From NCBI GenBank assembly GCA_029945425.1, contig JAQSDV010000002.1:999960-1063959 (forward strand): a DNA stretch of 64,000 bases, given 5' to 3'. How positions within the stretch are numbered: position 1 is the first letter of the stretch; each line of letters begins with the position of its first letter. The position numbers were made by a program, and so were the translations under genes. Positions 29,057 to 38,801 of the stretch are shown one piece after another. Below the pieces are notes generated by a model that saw only the letters and a list, made by a program, of their open reading frames with translations, was not told where the DNA came from and searched no databases. Source of the stretch: a bacterium (lineage in GTDB: Bacteria > Pseudomonadota > Alphaproteobacteria > Micavibrionales > UBA2020).

Positions 29057-29400
29057 TAGACCTTGAACGACTTGCCGCAGCCGCAATGGCCGGTGGCGTT
29101 CGGGTTGTTGAAGGTGAAGCCGCTTTCGAATTTGTCTTCGAAATAATCCATTTCCATGCCGGCGATGTACATCTGCGCTTTCGGGTCGACATAGACCTTC
29201 ACGCCTTTGTCTTCGACCAGCACGTCCATCGGCTGCGCTTCTTTGGCGTATTCGAGGCTGTAGCTGAGGCCGGAGCAGCCGGACGCGGTCACGCCGACGC
29301 GCAGGCCGGTGAATTCCTCGCCCTTCGGCGCGTTCGCCATCAGGCCTTTAATGTGGTTCGCAGCGCTGTCGGTCAGGGTCATCAGTTGTTGCTGTTGCAT
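29056..29400 (-). CDS. sufA: A-type Fe-S cluster carrier (IscA/SufA/ErpA family)
   Basis: A 114-aa protein that carries [2Fe-2S] or [4Fe-4S] clusters between the assembly scaffold and target enzymes in the cytoplasm. The three conserved cysteines are visible: TASGCSGLSY and GHCGCGKSF. The opening (TLTDSAANHIKGLM) and length are normal. It is the last gene of the SUF operon, 36 bases after sufT. The symbol reflects this operon position; from sequence alone ErpA or IscA are equally possible. Confidence 0.9.
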   Translation of the reverse strand: MQQQQLMTLTDSAANHIKGLMANAPKGEEFTGLRVGVTASGCSGLSYSLEYAKEAQPMDVLVEDKGVKVYVDPKAQMYIAGMEMDYFEDKFESGFTFNNPNATGHCGCGKSFKV

Positions 29401-29436
29401 TGTTTTCTCTCCTTGGTTTTCGTTTAAATTAAAAAA

Positions 29437-29844
29437 TCAGAACATGTTCAGTTGCAGTTTGGCGGTCTCCGCCATCTTTGACGGGTCCCATGACGGGTCC
29501 CAGACAATTTCCACTTTGACGTTGCCGACATCATTGACCGTGCGCACCGCGCTTTCGATCATGCCTGGCATTTCGCCCGCAACGGGGCAGCCCGGCGAGG
29601 TCAGCGTCATCTCGATAAACACATCGTTGCTCTCCGCCGCGATATCGACTTTATAAATCAGGCCCAGTTCATAGATGTTGACCGGAATTTCGGGGTCGTA
29701 GACATCGCGCAGCGCGGCCTGGATCAGCGGCCACAAATGATGTTCCTTCGACGCCTCCGTATAGGGCGGAATCAGCATCTTTTCCGTTTCGTCGTCGCCG
29801 ACGGCGGTGCGGATCATGTCTTCGTCTGCGTGCAGCTTCATCAT
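29437..29844 (-). CDS. sufT: SUF assembly protein SufT (DUF59/MIP18 family)
   Basis: A 135-aa DUF59 protein. The family core is present: AALRDVYDPEIPVNIYELGLIYKVDI, then LTSPGCPVAGEMPGMIESAV with the conserved Cys, and VEIVWDPSWDPSKM. DUF59 proteins in suf operons help mature Fe-S proteins, mainly under high demand; they act in the cytoplasm. The ATG overlaps the sufS stop (ATGA). The N-terminal 30 residues (MMKLHADEDMIRTAV) vary in the family. Confidence 0.9.
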   Translation of the reverse strand: MMKLHADEDMIRTAVGDDETEKMLIPPYTEASKEHHLWPLIQAALRDVYDPEIPVNIYELGLIYKVDIAAESNDVFIEMTLTSPGCPVAGEMPGMIESAVRTVNDVGNVKVEIVWDPSWDPSKMAETAKLQLNMF

Positions 29845-31079
29845 GCGAACAACTTCTTTACCTTCAGGACGCCTTCAACCAAACGCTCGACGTCATCCAT
29901 TGTATTATAGACCGCAAAAGACGCGCGCACAGTAGCGGTGCATTTCAGCGCCTTCATCAGCGGTTGCGCGCAGTGGTGGCCGGCGCGCACGCACAGCCCC
30001 AGCTGGTCGAAAATCGTGGCGATATCATGCGGATGCACTTTATCTATGCCAAATGACAGGATCGCGGCGCGGTTTGGCGCGCGAGAATAAATCTTCACAC
30101 CGTCGATTGCGGCAAGGCGCTGTTCGGCGGCTGCCAGCAATTCATGTTCCCGCGCCAGCGCGCCCTTGTAATCGATGCTGTTGATGTAATCAATCGCCGC
30201 GCCCAAGCCAATCGCCTCGACAATCGCGGGCGTGCCGGCTTCGAAACGATAGGGCGCGTCCTTGAACGTGACTTTATCAAATGCCACATGCCCGATCATC
30301 TCGCCGCCGCCCTGATAGGGGGGCATGGCGTTCAGCAGTTCTTCGCGGCCCCACAGCACGCCGATGCCGGTCGGGCCGTAGAGTTTATGTCCGGTGAACA
30401 CATAGAAATCGCAACCGAGTTTCTGCACATCCGCGCCGATATGCACGATACCCTGACTGCCATCGACCAGCGTCACCGCGCCGACCGATTTCGCCTTAGC
30501 GATAATCTTCGCCGTATCGGTGACAGTGCCGAGCGCGTTCGACATTTGCGTAAACGCGACCAGTTTGGTTTTTTTCGACAGCAGCGCGTCGAACGCCGCC
30601 ATATCCAGCGCGCCGGTTTCGAGGATCGGCACGGTCTTGATGACCACGCCCTTGCTCTGCGTCAGGAAATACCACGGCACGATATTCGCGTGGTGCTCCA
30701 GTTCGGTCAGGATGATTTCATCCCCCACCTGCAGGCGCTGGCCGAACGATGCGGCGACAAGGTTGATCGCCTCCGTCGCGTTGCGCGTAAAGATCACTTC
30801 GCGTTCTGTTTTCGCGTTGATGAAGGCTGCGACTTTTTCACGCGCCTGTTCGAATTTCGTGCTGGTTTCCGCGCTGAATGAATAGACGCCGCGATGCACA
30901 TTGGCGTAATGGGTTTCCAGCACCGCATTCATCGCATCGATCACGCTTCTGGGTTTCTGCGCCGATGCCGCGCTGTCGAGATACGCAACGTCGCGGCCAT
31001 TGGCCTTTTGCGCCAGCGCGGGGAAATCGGATTTGATGTCGTGGATTTTAAGGGGGATGATTTTTTCCGCCGGCATCAT
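29841..31079 (-). CDS. sufS: Cysteine desulfurase, SufS type
   Basis: A PLP enzyme of 412 aa that takes sulfur from cysteine for cluster assembly. The PLP lysine is in FTGHKLYGPTGIG, the PLP-contacting His in LTELEHHANIVPW, and the sulfur-accepting Cys in RAGHHCAQPLM, which marks the group II (SufS) enzymes. RFEAGTPAIVEAIGLG is also characteristic. The start at 31079 (ATG overlapping the sufD stop, ATGA) is chosen with AGGGG upstream; a second ATG follows directly. No sufE or sufU gene is seen in the window. Confidence 0.95.
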   Translation of the reverse strand: MMPAEKIIPLKIHDIKSDFPALAQKANGRDVAYLDSAASAQKPRSVIDAMNAVLETHYANVHRGVYSFSAETSTKFEQAREKVAAFINAKTEREVIFTRNATEAINLVAASFGQRLQVGDEIILTELEHHANIVPWYFLTQSKGVVIKTVPILETGALDMAAFDALLSKKTKLVAFTQMSNALGTVTDTAKIIAKAKSVGAVTLVDGSQGIVHIGADVQKLGCDFYVFTGHKLYGPTGIGVLWGREELLNAMPPYQGGGEMIGHVAFDKVTFKDAPYRFEAGTPAIVEAIGLGAAIDYINSIDYKGALAREHELLAAAEQRLAAIDGVKIYSRAPNRAAILSFGIDKVHPHDIATIFDQLGLCVRAGHHCAQPLMKALKCTATVRASFAVYNTMDDVERLVEGVLKVKKLFA

Positions 31080-32398
31080 GCGCCCCTGCCCGCCAGCCAT
31101 GCCGATACGCGGGACAGGTAAATGTCGCGCACCGGTTGATCGCTGACTTTTTCGATAACGGCGCCAAGGAACGATTCCACCATCAACGACTTTGCAAGGT
31201 CATGGGGAATGCCGCGGCTGCGGAGGTAAAAAATGGCTTCTGGATTCAATTGCCCGGCGGTTGCGCCGTGGCTGCATTTTACGTCGTCGGCGTAAATTTC
31301 TAGTTCTGGTTTTGCGCTTGCTTCAGCTGTTGGGGAAAGCAGTAACGCATGATGAGACTGGTATCCATCTGTTTTTTGTGCAGCACGACGTACATGTATT
31401 TTCCCTTGGTAAACTGCACGAGCCTGATCATCGACAACTCCTTTAAAATGCTGGACGGATTTTCCGTCCGGTTCGAAGTGGTCAGCCAACACGGTAAAAT
31501 CGTGGCTTTGCTGTCCCTTCATTAAGTATGTGCCACCGATACTACTCGAAATGGCGCGATCTATCAACTGAAGCCGGAATTCCTGCCGTGCCAGCTTGCC
31601 GCCCGTTGCAAGGCTAAACCCTTCAAAACTAGAGTCTTTTTGCTGTTGCACGACCGTATTGCTGGCGTGAAATCCGGCGTCGGATTCTTCCTGAAACCTG
31701 TAAAAACGCATACGGGAAGCCGATTCCAGCGTGATCGAGGCGTAGGTGTTGGCGAAATACGCCCCCTCCCCGCAATGGCGTTCGATGACGGTGCAGCCCG
31801 CATTTTCGCCCAGACGGTACATCACGCGCGGATACACGGCGGCGTCTTTGCCCGCGTTAAAAAACACAACTTCGATGGGCTCGGCCACATCGCGGTTCTT
31901 CGCCACCACGAGCACAAAACCGTCGCGCATATAGGCGGCGTTCAGCGCGGTCATCGGCATTTTGCCAAGATCGCCCAGCGTCACCAGCTGTTCTTCGATA
32001 CCCGCCACGTTTTTCTCCGCCGCTTCCATCAGGCTCATGACGGTCACATGCTCGGGCAGGTTCGACAGTTTCGCCTGATACTGGCCGTTCACCAGCACCA
32101 CGCGATGCGTGCCCAGCAGGTTGCCTGGAATCTTCGCGGCGTCAAATTTCACAGGGTCAGCAGAATAACGGAACTTGGACGATGCCAGCGCGCGCAGGTT
32201 GGTGTATTGCCAGCCTTCCCATGCCACGGTCGGCAGGCCGGTTTGCGCGAAGGCTTCCGCGCCGGTCGCGCGCAACGCCTTGATCCAGCCGACGGCCTTG
32301 TCATTCTGCAGCGCAGCCGCATCGGCAAGCCACGGCAACGCCGCCGCAACCTGCGGAGCCTGTGCCATGAATGTTTCTGCGGCCGTCGTCGCCATCAT
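31076..32398 (-). CDS. sufD: Fe-S cluster assembly scaffold SufD
   Basis: A 440-aa partner of SufB in the SufBC2D scaffold. The N-terminal half is variable; the C-terminal beta-helix core carries AVYQGKIHVRRAAQKTDGYQ, HALLLSPTAEASAKPELEIY, the conserved DDVKCSHGATAGQLNPEAIF and YLRSRGIPHDLAKSLMVESF. The His in KCSHGATAG is the residue used in cluster assembly. Two ATGs stand at the start (32398, 32395). It is read right after sufC and overlaps sufS by four bases, so stoichiometry is likely set by coupling. Confidence 0.95.
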   Translation of the reverse strand: MMATTAAETFMAQAPQVAAALPWLADAAALQNDKAVGWIKALRATGAEAFAQTGLPTVAWEGWQYTNLRALASSKFRYSADPVKFDAAKIPGNLLGTHRVVLVNGQYQAKLSNLPEHVTVMSLMEAAEKNVAGIEEQLVTLGDLGKMPMTALNAAYMRDGFVLVVAKNRDVAEPIEVVFFNAGKDAAVYPRVMYRLGENAGCTVIERHCGEGAYFANTYASITLESASRMRFYRFQEESDAGFHASNTVVQQQKDSSFEGFSLATGGKLARQEFRLQLIDRAISSSIGGTYLMKGQQSHDFTVLADHFEPDGKSVQHFKGVVDDQARAVYQGKIHVRRAAQKTDGYQSHHALLLSPTAEASAKPELEIYADDVKCSHGATAGQLNPEAIFYLRSRGIPHDLAKSLMVESFLGAVIEKVSDQPVRDIYLSRVSAWLAGRGA

Positions 32399-32400
32399 TG

Positions 32401-33156
32401 TTACGCCGCCTCCGTCGCGTCATAGAAATCGGCATAGCCTTTTTCTTCCAGCAGCAGCGCGAGTTCGGGGCCGCCGGTTTTCTGTATCTTGCCATTCGCC
32501 AAAACGTGGACGATATCGGGCTTGATGTAATCCAGCAGGCGCTGGTAATGCGTGATCACAAGGAACGAGCTTTCCGGACCGCGCAGCGCGTTCACGCCTT
32601 CGGAGACAACCTTCAGCGCGTCGATATCGAGGCCGCTGTCGGTTTCATCCATAATCGCCAGTTTCGGCGCGAGCATCGCCATCTGCAGGACTTCGTTGCG
32701 TTTCTTCTCGCCGCCCGAAAAGCCGACATTTACGCCGCGCTTCATCATTTCGGGGTCCATGCCCAGCTGCTGGATTTTCTGTTTCTGCAGTTTCAGGAAC
32801 TGCGCGGGTTCCAGTTCTTTTTCGCCGCGTTTCTTGCGCACCGCATTTATCGCGGTTTTCAAAAACGTCGTGGTCGATACGCCCGGAATTTCGACAGGGT
32901 ATTGGAACGCAAGGAACAGGCCCAGCGCCGCGCGGTCTTCCGGTTCCATGGCCAGCAGGTCCTGACCCATGAATTCAACTGTGCCGTCGGTCACTTCATA
33001 ACCGTCGCGGCCAGCAAGGACGTAGGACAGCGTCGATTTGCCGGAGCCGTTCGGCCCCATGATCGCATGCACTTCGCCCGCCTTCATCTCGAGGCTCAAG
33101 CCCTTCAACACCGGACGACCCGCCGCCGTCACATGGAGGTTTTCAATTTTCAGCAT
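32401..33156 (-). CDS. sufC: Fe-S cluster assembly ATPase SufC
   Basis: An ABC-type ATPase of 251 aa, cytoplasmic, which drives conformational change of SufB-SufD. Walker A is GPNGSGKSTLSYVLAG (about residues 36-51), the ABC signature GFSGGEKKRNEVLQ (about 150), Walker B LAIMDETDSGLDIDAL and the switch His in FLVITHYQRLL. All are intact and the length is normal. The start codon overlaps the sufB stop (TAATG). Confidence 0.97.
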   Translation of the reverse strand: MLKIENLHVTAAGRPVLKGLSLEMKAGEVHAIMGPNGSGKSTLSYVLAGRDGYEVTDGTVEFMGQDLLAMEPEDRAALGLFLAFQYPVEIPGVSTTTFLKTAINAVRKKRGEKELEPAQFLKLQKQKIQQLGMDPEMMKRGVNVGFSGGEKKRNEVLQMAMLAPKLAIMDETDSGLDIDALKVVSEGVNALRGPESSFLVITHYQRLLDYIKPDIVHVLANGKIQKTGGPELALLLEEKGYADFYDATEAA

Positions 33157-34613
33157 TAGCCCACACTTCCTTCCAGACTGATCGCCACCAGCTTCTGCGC
33201 CTCGACCGCGAATTCCATGGGGAGGTGCTGCAGCACTTCCTTGCAGAAGCCGTTCACAATCAACGTGAGGGCTTCTTCTTCGGGGATGCCGCGCTGGCGG
33301 CAGTAAAATAATGTTTTGTCGCTGATTTTCGACGTTGTCGCTTCATGTTCCAGCGTCGCGGTCGGGTTCTTGTTCTCGATATACGGCACGGTATGCGCGC
33401 CGCACAGGTCGCCGATCAGCAGGCTGTCGCACTGCGTATAGTTACGTGCGTTTTCCGCCTTTTGCGCGATACGCACAAGGCCGCGATAGGTGCTGTTCGA
33501 TTTGCCGGCCGAAATACCCTTGGCGATGATGCGGCTGCGCGTGTTTTTGCCGATATGGATCATCTTGGTGCCGGTATCGGCCTGCTGGTAATTGTTGGTC
33601 AGCGCGACGGAATAGAATTCGCCCACGCTGTCATCGCCCAGCAGCACGCAGGACGGATATTTCCAGGTGATGGCGGAGCCGGTTTCGACCTGCGTCCACG
33701 AAATGCGGCTGCGCGCGCCCTTGCAGATGCCGCGCTTGGTCACGAAGTTGTAAATGCCGCCCTTGCCGTTTTCGTCGCCGGGATACCAGTTCTGGACGGT
33801 CGAATATTTGATCTCCGCATCGTCCATCGCGATCAGCTCGACCACGGCGGCATGCATCTGGTTTTCGTCGCGCTTCGGCGCGGTGCAGCCTTCGAGGTAG
33901 CTGACGTAAGATTTTTTCTCCGCCACGATCAGCGTGCGTTCAAACTGGCCGGTCTTGGCTTCGTTGATGCGGAAATAAGTCGACAGTTCCATGGGGCAGC
34001 GCACGCCCTCCGGAATGTAAACAAACGTGCCGTCGGTAAAGACCGCCGCGTTCAGGCAGGCGTGTTTGTTATCGGTATAGGGCACAACGCTGCCCATGTA
34101 TTTCTTGATCATATCCGGATATTTTTGGACGGCTTCAGAAATCGAGCAGAAAATCACGCCCGCGCTGTGCAGTTTTTCGCGGAAGGTCGTCACAACCGAT
34201 ACGCTGTCGAACACCGCATCAACCGCGATGCCGTTCAGCATTTCCTGTTCGCGCAGGGGAATGCCGAGTTTCTTGTACGTCTCCAGCAATTTCGGGTCGA
34301 GCTCATCAAGGCTTTTCGGCGCGGCAGCCGTTTTGGGCGCGGCGTAGTAATACGCATCCTGATAATCGATTGCGGGGAAGGACACATTCGCCCATTCCGG
34401 TTCCGGCAGCGTCAGCCAGTGGCGATACGCGGTCAGGCGCTGTTCCAGCATCCAGTCGGGTTCGTTTTTCTTGGCGGAGATAAAGCGGATGATGTCTTCG
34501 CTCAAACCCTTGGGCGCGAAATCGCTTTCGATGTCGGTGACGAAACCGGCTTCGTATTTATCCAGCGACTTGATGGTTTCAAGGGTTTCGGGGGCGATTG
34601 CGGCGTTGCTCAT
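33156..34613 (-). CDS. sufB: Fe-S cluster assembly scaffold SufB
   Basis: A 485-aa scaffold protein on which clusters are built with SufC and SufD. Conserved blocks include [77 protein letters not shown] and [20 protein letters not shown] with the cluster-relevant Cys, then [18 protein letters not shown]. Length fits the SufB group, longer than SufD. The ATG overlaps the stop of the Rrf2 regulator gene (ATGA). Confidence 0.97.
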   Translation of the reverse strand: MSNAAIAPETLETIKSLDKYEAGFVTDIESDFAPKGLSEDIIRFISAKKNEPDWMLEQRLTAYRHWLTLPEPEWANVSFPAIDYQDAYYYAAPKTAAAPKSLDELDPKLLETYKKLGIPLREQEMLNGIAVDAVFDSVSVVTTFREKLHSAGVIFCSISEAVQKYPDMIKKYMGSVVPYTDNKHACLNAAVFTDGTFVYIPEGVRCPMELSTYFRINEAKTGQFERTLIVAEKKSYVSYLEGCTAPKRDENQMHAAVVELIAMDDAEIKYSTVQNWYPGDENGKGGIYNFVTKRGICKGARSRISWTQVETGSAITWKYPSCVLLGDDSVGEFYSVALTNNYQQADTGTKMIHIGKNTRSRIIAKGISAGKSNSTYRGLVRIAQKAENARNYTQCDSLLIGDLCGAHTVPYIENKNPTATLEHEATTSKISDKTLFYCRQRGIPEEEALTLIVNGFCKEVLQHLPMEFAVEAQKLVAISLEGSVG

Positions 34614-35101
34614 GCTTTCACCATTTCAGGCATTTTGACCTGAACCAGATTTGTACGTGTCCCGTTGCCGGTATTTGTGCCGCAACCCGCCTGTTGCTGC
34701 GACATCATGTCGGCAAGGCTTACATCCTGCAGCGCGCCGCGGATGGCGCGGTTGACGGGATCCCATTTGCCCTTGGTCGGGCAACGCTGTTCGGCGGGGC
34801 AGGCATCGTCGCTGCCTTCGACGCAGGAAACGATCGCAATCGGGCCGTCCATCGCTTCCACGATTTCGCAGACCGACAGGGCGACGGGGTCGCGCGCAAG
34901 TTTATAACCGCCCTGCGCGCCGCGCACGGACGACACCAGGTTTTCTTTCAGCAGCGTCTTGAGAACCTTGGCGACGGTCGGTTCGGGCAATGTGGTTTTG
35001 TCGGCAAGATAGCTCGCGCTGCGGGCGGCGTTTTCGCCTTCCCGCGCCAGCTGCACCATCACGACGATGGCGTAATCCGTCAATTTCCCAAGTTTCAGCA
35101 T
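34610..35101 (-). CDS. Rrf2-family regulator of the SUF operon
   Basis: A 163-aa winged-helix repressor of the Rrf2 (IscR/SufR-like) family. The DNA-binding part opens [20 protein letters not shown] and includes the wing [17 protein letters not shown]. Three cysteines ([19 protein letters not shown], about residues 92-110) are at the place that binds an Fe-S cluster in IscR, so it probably senses cluster status and represses its own operon when clusters are plentiful. The start at 35101 has AGGG upstream and lies after the promoter at 35137-35166; the longer frame from 35179 would include that promoter. First gene of the operon, coupled to sufB. Confidence 0.92.
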   Translation of the reverse strand: MLKLGKLTDYAIVVMVQLAREGENAARSASYLADKTTLPEPTVAKVLKTLLKENLVSSVRGAQGGYKLARDPVALSVCEIVEAMDGPIAIVSCVEGSDDACPAEQRCPTKGKWDPVNRAIRGALQDVSLADMMSQQQAGCGTNTGNGTRTNLVQVKMPEMVKA

Positions 35102-35136
35102 TTGCCCTGCTTTAAAAGCACTAAGTTTGTCCTGAT

Positions 35137-35166
35137 TAGATATGGTATTTCGGGGGGTGATTTCAA
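35137..35166 (-). promoter_or_regulatory. Promoter of the SUF operon
   Basis: On the minus strand TTGAAA (35166-35161), 18-base spacer, TATCTA (35142-35137). Downstream to the ATG at 35101 lies AATCAGGACAAACTTAGT, which partly resembles a dyad and is a candidate Rrf2-family operator. An ATTTATATACC-type AT-rich region with GGTAT/ATACC (35243-35256) lies further upstream. Confidence 0.6.
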
Positions 35167-35377
35167 CTAAAATCGGCAAAAAGCGACCGGGCGTTAACCT
35201 AATTCAATCAAGCCTCTAGTGCAAAAAACAAATGATCAAAAAGGTATTTATATACCGTAAGTGCAACCCATTCGCAGTTATTCAACGATTATAAGTGCTT
35301 AACTCCCCGATGTTAGGGTTCTGTTAACTAAATTTGCCCATAATAAAAATAGTTCATGCGTCAAAAGTCAGGTTTTG

Positions 35378-36010
35378 ATGGATACATCGGTTGAAAATCC
35401 GCTGATCACCCTCCCGTCCGATATGCAGGACTGGGCCGAGGCGAACAAGCCTATGATCTCTCGCCTGTCGTCGGCGCTGGCGAAAAAACCGTCGATGCAT
35501 GAGGGCGCGGTGTGGGATCTGATCGCCGCCGAATTTTCCCCCGAATGGATGCACGCCAAATCGAATTTGAAAAGCGCGGAGCAGCACGTCAAATATCTCG
35601 CCCTGCCCGAAAACATGCCGCTGGGTCTCATTGGCGGCGCGCTGCAGAGCGATGAAGTCAATCACGCGCACCAGACGCTGGCCGAGGCGATGGCGGGCTT
35701 TATCATCATCGACGAACAGCTGCGCCAGCACGGCGAATTGAAATCACTGCTGGGTGCCGTCCGCCAGCACCAGAAGGTCGTTTCCCAGTCGCTCGAAATC
35801 TCGCGCAAGATGGAACGCATGACGGCGGCCTTCGCGACCGTCGCCGGCCTCGATACCGACGACGTGGAAGCGCCGCAGAAAAACAAAACATTCAGCCTGA
35901 AAAACGGCCAGCTGTCGCTCAGCTTCGCCAGCACGAAATCGCTGCGCAGCCGCACATCATCCGCGCTCAAGGGCGGCACGTTCCGCCAGCAGCCACAGAA
36001 ATCACTCTGA
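35378..36010 (+). CDS. Hypothetical protein (210 aa)
   Basis: A soluble, helical protein with no signal peptide. The start ATG at 35378 (MDTSVENPLITLPSDMQDWA) is preferred over a TTG just upstream. The body has helices such as MISRLSSALAKKPSMHEGAV and FIIIDEQLRQHGELKSLLGAV, and a basic Ser/Lys/Arg-rich tail (KSLRSRTSSALKGGTFRQQP). No known motif or family. It diverges from the SUF operon across a 200-base AT-rich region that holds no other gene, and is convergent with enolase. Confidence 0.65.
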   Translation: MDTSVENPLITLPSDMQDWAEANKPMISRLSSALAKKPSMHEGAVWDLIAAEFSPEWMHAKSNLKSAEQHVKYLALPENMPLGLIGGALQSDEVNHAHQTLAEAMAGFIIIDEQLRQHGELKSLLGAVRQHQKVVSQSLEISRKMERMTAAFATVAGLDTDDVEAPQKNKTFSLKNGQLSLSFASTKSLRSRTSSALKGGTFRQQPQKSL

Positions 36011-36016
36011 TTTTAT

Positions 36017-37390
<1,374 letters not shown>

Positions 37391-37436
37391 TCAAATCAGC
37401 GCAGGAACCGCACGGAATATCAGGCAGTTGCGCCTA

Positions 37437-37994
37437 TCAGCCGGGGCTGCGCGGCGTGACCTTCCACTGCGGCAGCTTCTGCGCCAGCGCAATAATGGTT
37501 TCAGGGTCTTTCGCCGCCACGACAAACTGGCCGCTCAGGTCGCTTTGGCGGTCGTTGCGGGTGTCGTTCCAGCCCAGCAGCGTGGTGGTGGGATCTTTCA
37601 TGAGGATCGCGGCCGCGGCATTGAAATCGGCGCTGGCCTTTTTTCCGCTCAGCACGTATTGCGCCGTTTCGACCGTCGCTTCGGGCTGCCTGACGCGGTG
37701 GTCGGTAAACTCCGGGTTGGGGCCGAGGGTATCGATTTCCTCGTTATTGTCAGGCGCGTCCTTCACCTTGCGCGACGGGAACAGGCGCCAGCCTTGCGTC
37801 TTTTCGGCAAGGCGTTTTCCGGCTTCCTCATCGGCATAGAATTCGATCGAGCCGTCCTTCTCGCTGCGGCCGCCTTTGCTGCCGTCCAGTGATACGCGAA
37901 GCACAACGCCGGGATCTGATTCTAGTGCGGCGAGAACGGAAGCGAAGTTTTCACGGGTGTCGGAATTGGATGCGATGGCGAAAAAAAGATGCAT
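37437..37994 (-). CDS. Hypothetical protein (185 aa)
   Basis: A soluble protein starting MHLFFAIASNSDTRENFASV. The sequence alternates short strands and polar loops with many Asp/Glu/Lys residues (GSKGGRSEKDGSIEFYADEE), and the C-terminal part has GWNDTRNDRQSDLSGQFVVA and ETIIALAQKLPQWKV. The opening strand and early Ser/Asn residues could be an alpha/beta fold, but no nucleotide or metal motif is visible. Not recognised. It precedes enolase on the same strand by about 60 bases. Confidence 0.65.
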   Translation of the reverse strand: MHLFFAIASNSDTRENFASVLAALESDPGVVLRVSLDGSKGGRSEKDGSIEFYADEEAGKRLAEKTQGWRLFPSRKVKDAPDNNEEIDTLGPNPEFTDHRVRQPEATVETAQYVLSGKKASADFNAAAAILMKDPTTTLLGWNDTRNDRQSDLSGQFVVAAKDPETIIALAQKLPQWKVTPRSPG

Positions 37995-38181
37995 GGATGA
38001 ATCCCCCTTAAAAAAAACAACGACGTAAAAACGTCTGGATGCTGTTTCAGCAGGCGGGGAGCGTCAGGCAGGAAACGAGCGGAAATAGCTCTGACGTAGT
38101 ATGCGCTGCGTGATGATAACTTTACCGGAGTCGGCGCATTATGTCAATACAAGTTGCGCAATAGGATGATTATATTGAATT

Positions 38182-38460
38182 TTACAGGCAGGTCTCGCCC
38201 ACCGCGCAATCACGGACGCGGGGAAACAGGTTGGCGGCGGGGTACATCAGGAACAGGTAGCCGATGATCGCAAGCCCGCGCACCAGCTGCGTGAACGGCA
38301 GGAACCACAGCGATATTGCAGGCGGGCCGAAGCAGACGGCAAGGCGCAGGATATGGTTGTCGATCACACCCGCCTGCCCCCATGCGACCGGCCATGCCAG
38401 CGCAAAGGCGATGATGCCCACGATCCGCCATTTCTTTTTGTTGTCGAGGCGGATTTTCAT
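38182..38460 (-). CDS. Small membrane protein (92 aa)
   Basis: Two or three hydrophobic segments (WRIVGIIAFALAWPVAWGQA, AVCFGPPAISLWFLPFTQLV, LAIIGYLFLMYPAANLFPRV) after a basic start MKIRLDNKKK mark an inner-membrane protein. Two cysteines near the C-terminus (RDCAVGETCL) lie outside or inside the membrane depending on topology. The start at 38460 overlaps the stop of the upstream membrane-protein gene (ATGA). Function unknown. Confidence 0.65.
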   Translation of the reverse strand: MKIRLDNKKKWRIVGIIAFALAWPVAWGQAGVIDNHILRLAVCFGPPAISLWFLPFTQLVRGLAIIGYLFLMYPAANLFPRVRDCAVGETCL

Positions 38461-38798
38461 GGTTTTACCTGACGAAGGCATTCGCCAACATTCATGTATG
38501 TTATGTACACACCCGCCGTATTAGTTAGTGGAATACCTATCAGTAGATAAAAAGCTAATGCAGCAACTTTGATGGAGCGATTAAATTTCAAAAAACCTAT
38601 TGCGAATAGTGCGGGCACCCAAGTTAAGACAGAAAAAATTGGAATGAATAGCCAATTCGGCACACCGTCTGGTTGCCCTATATGGCACGAAAAGACCCTG
38701 AATTGTGAAAGCACATAAAAACACGTAAGAGGATAAATTGCTGAAAATGGAATTAAAAACCACGCACTGCTTACCCAGTTTTTAATTCGTCCTTCCAT
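38457..38798 (-). CDS. Small membrane protein (113 aa), AT-rich
   Basis: Three hydrophobic stretches (WFLIPFSAIYPLTCFYVLSQ, WLFIPIFSVLTWVPALFAIG, VAALAFYLLIGIPLTNTAGV) mark an integral membrane protein. The gene is clearly richer in A and T than its neighbours, with codons ending in A/T, which is a sign of recent acquisition. Its stop overlaps the start of the 92-aa membrane protein. It starts four bases after the RF3 stop, so it could also be read through from prfC. Function unknown. Confidence 0.65.
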   Translation of the reverse strand: MEGRIKNWVSSAWFLIPFSAIYPLTCFYVLSQFRVFSCHIGQPDGVPNWLFIPIFSVLTWVPALFAIGFLKFNRSIKVAALAFYLLIGIPLTNTAGVYITYMNVGECLRQVKP

Positions 38799-38801
38799 TT
38801 T

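Noticed and set aside
33345..34643. 432-residue plus-strand open frame opposite sufB
   Set aside because: Fully antisense to sufB, which has all family motifs; no start signals.
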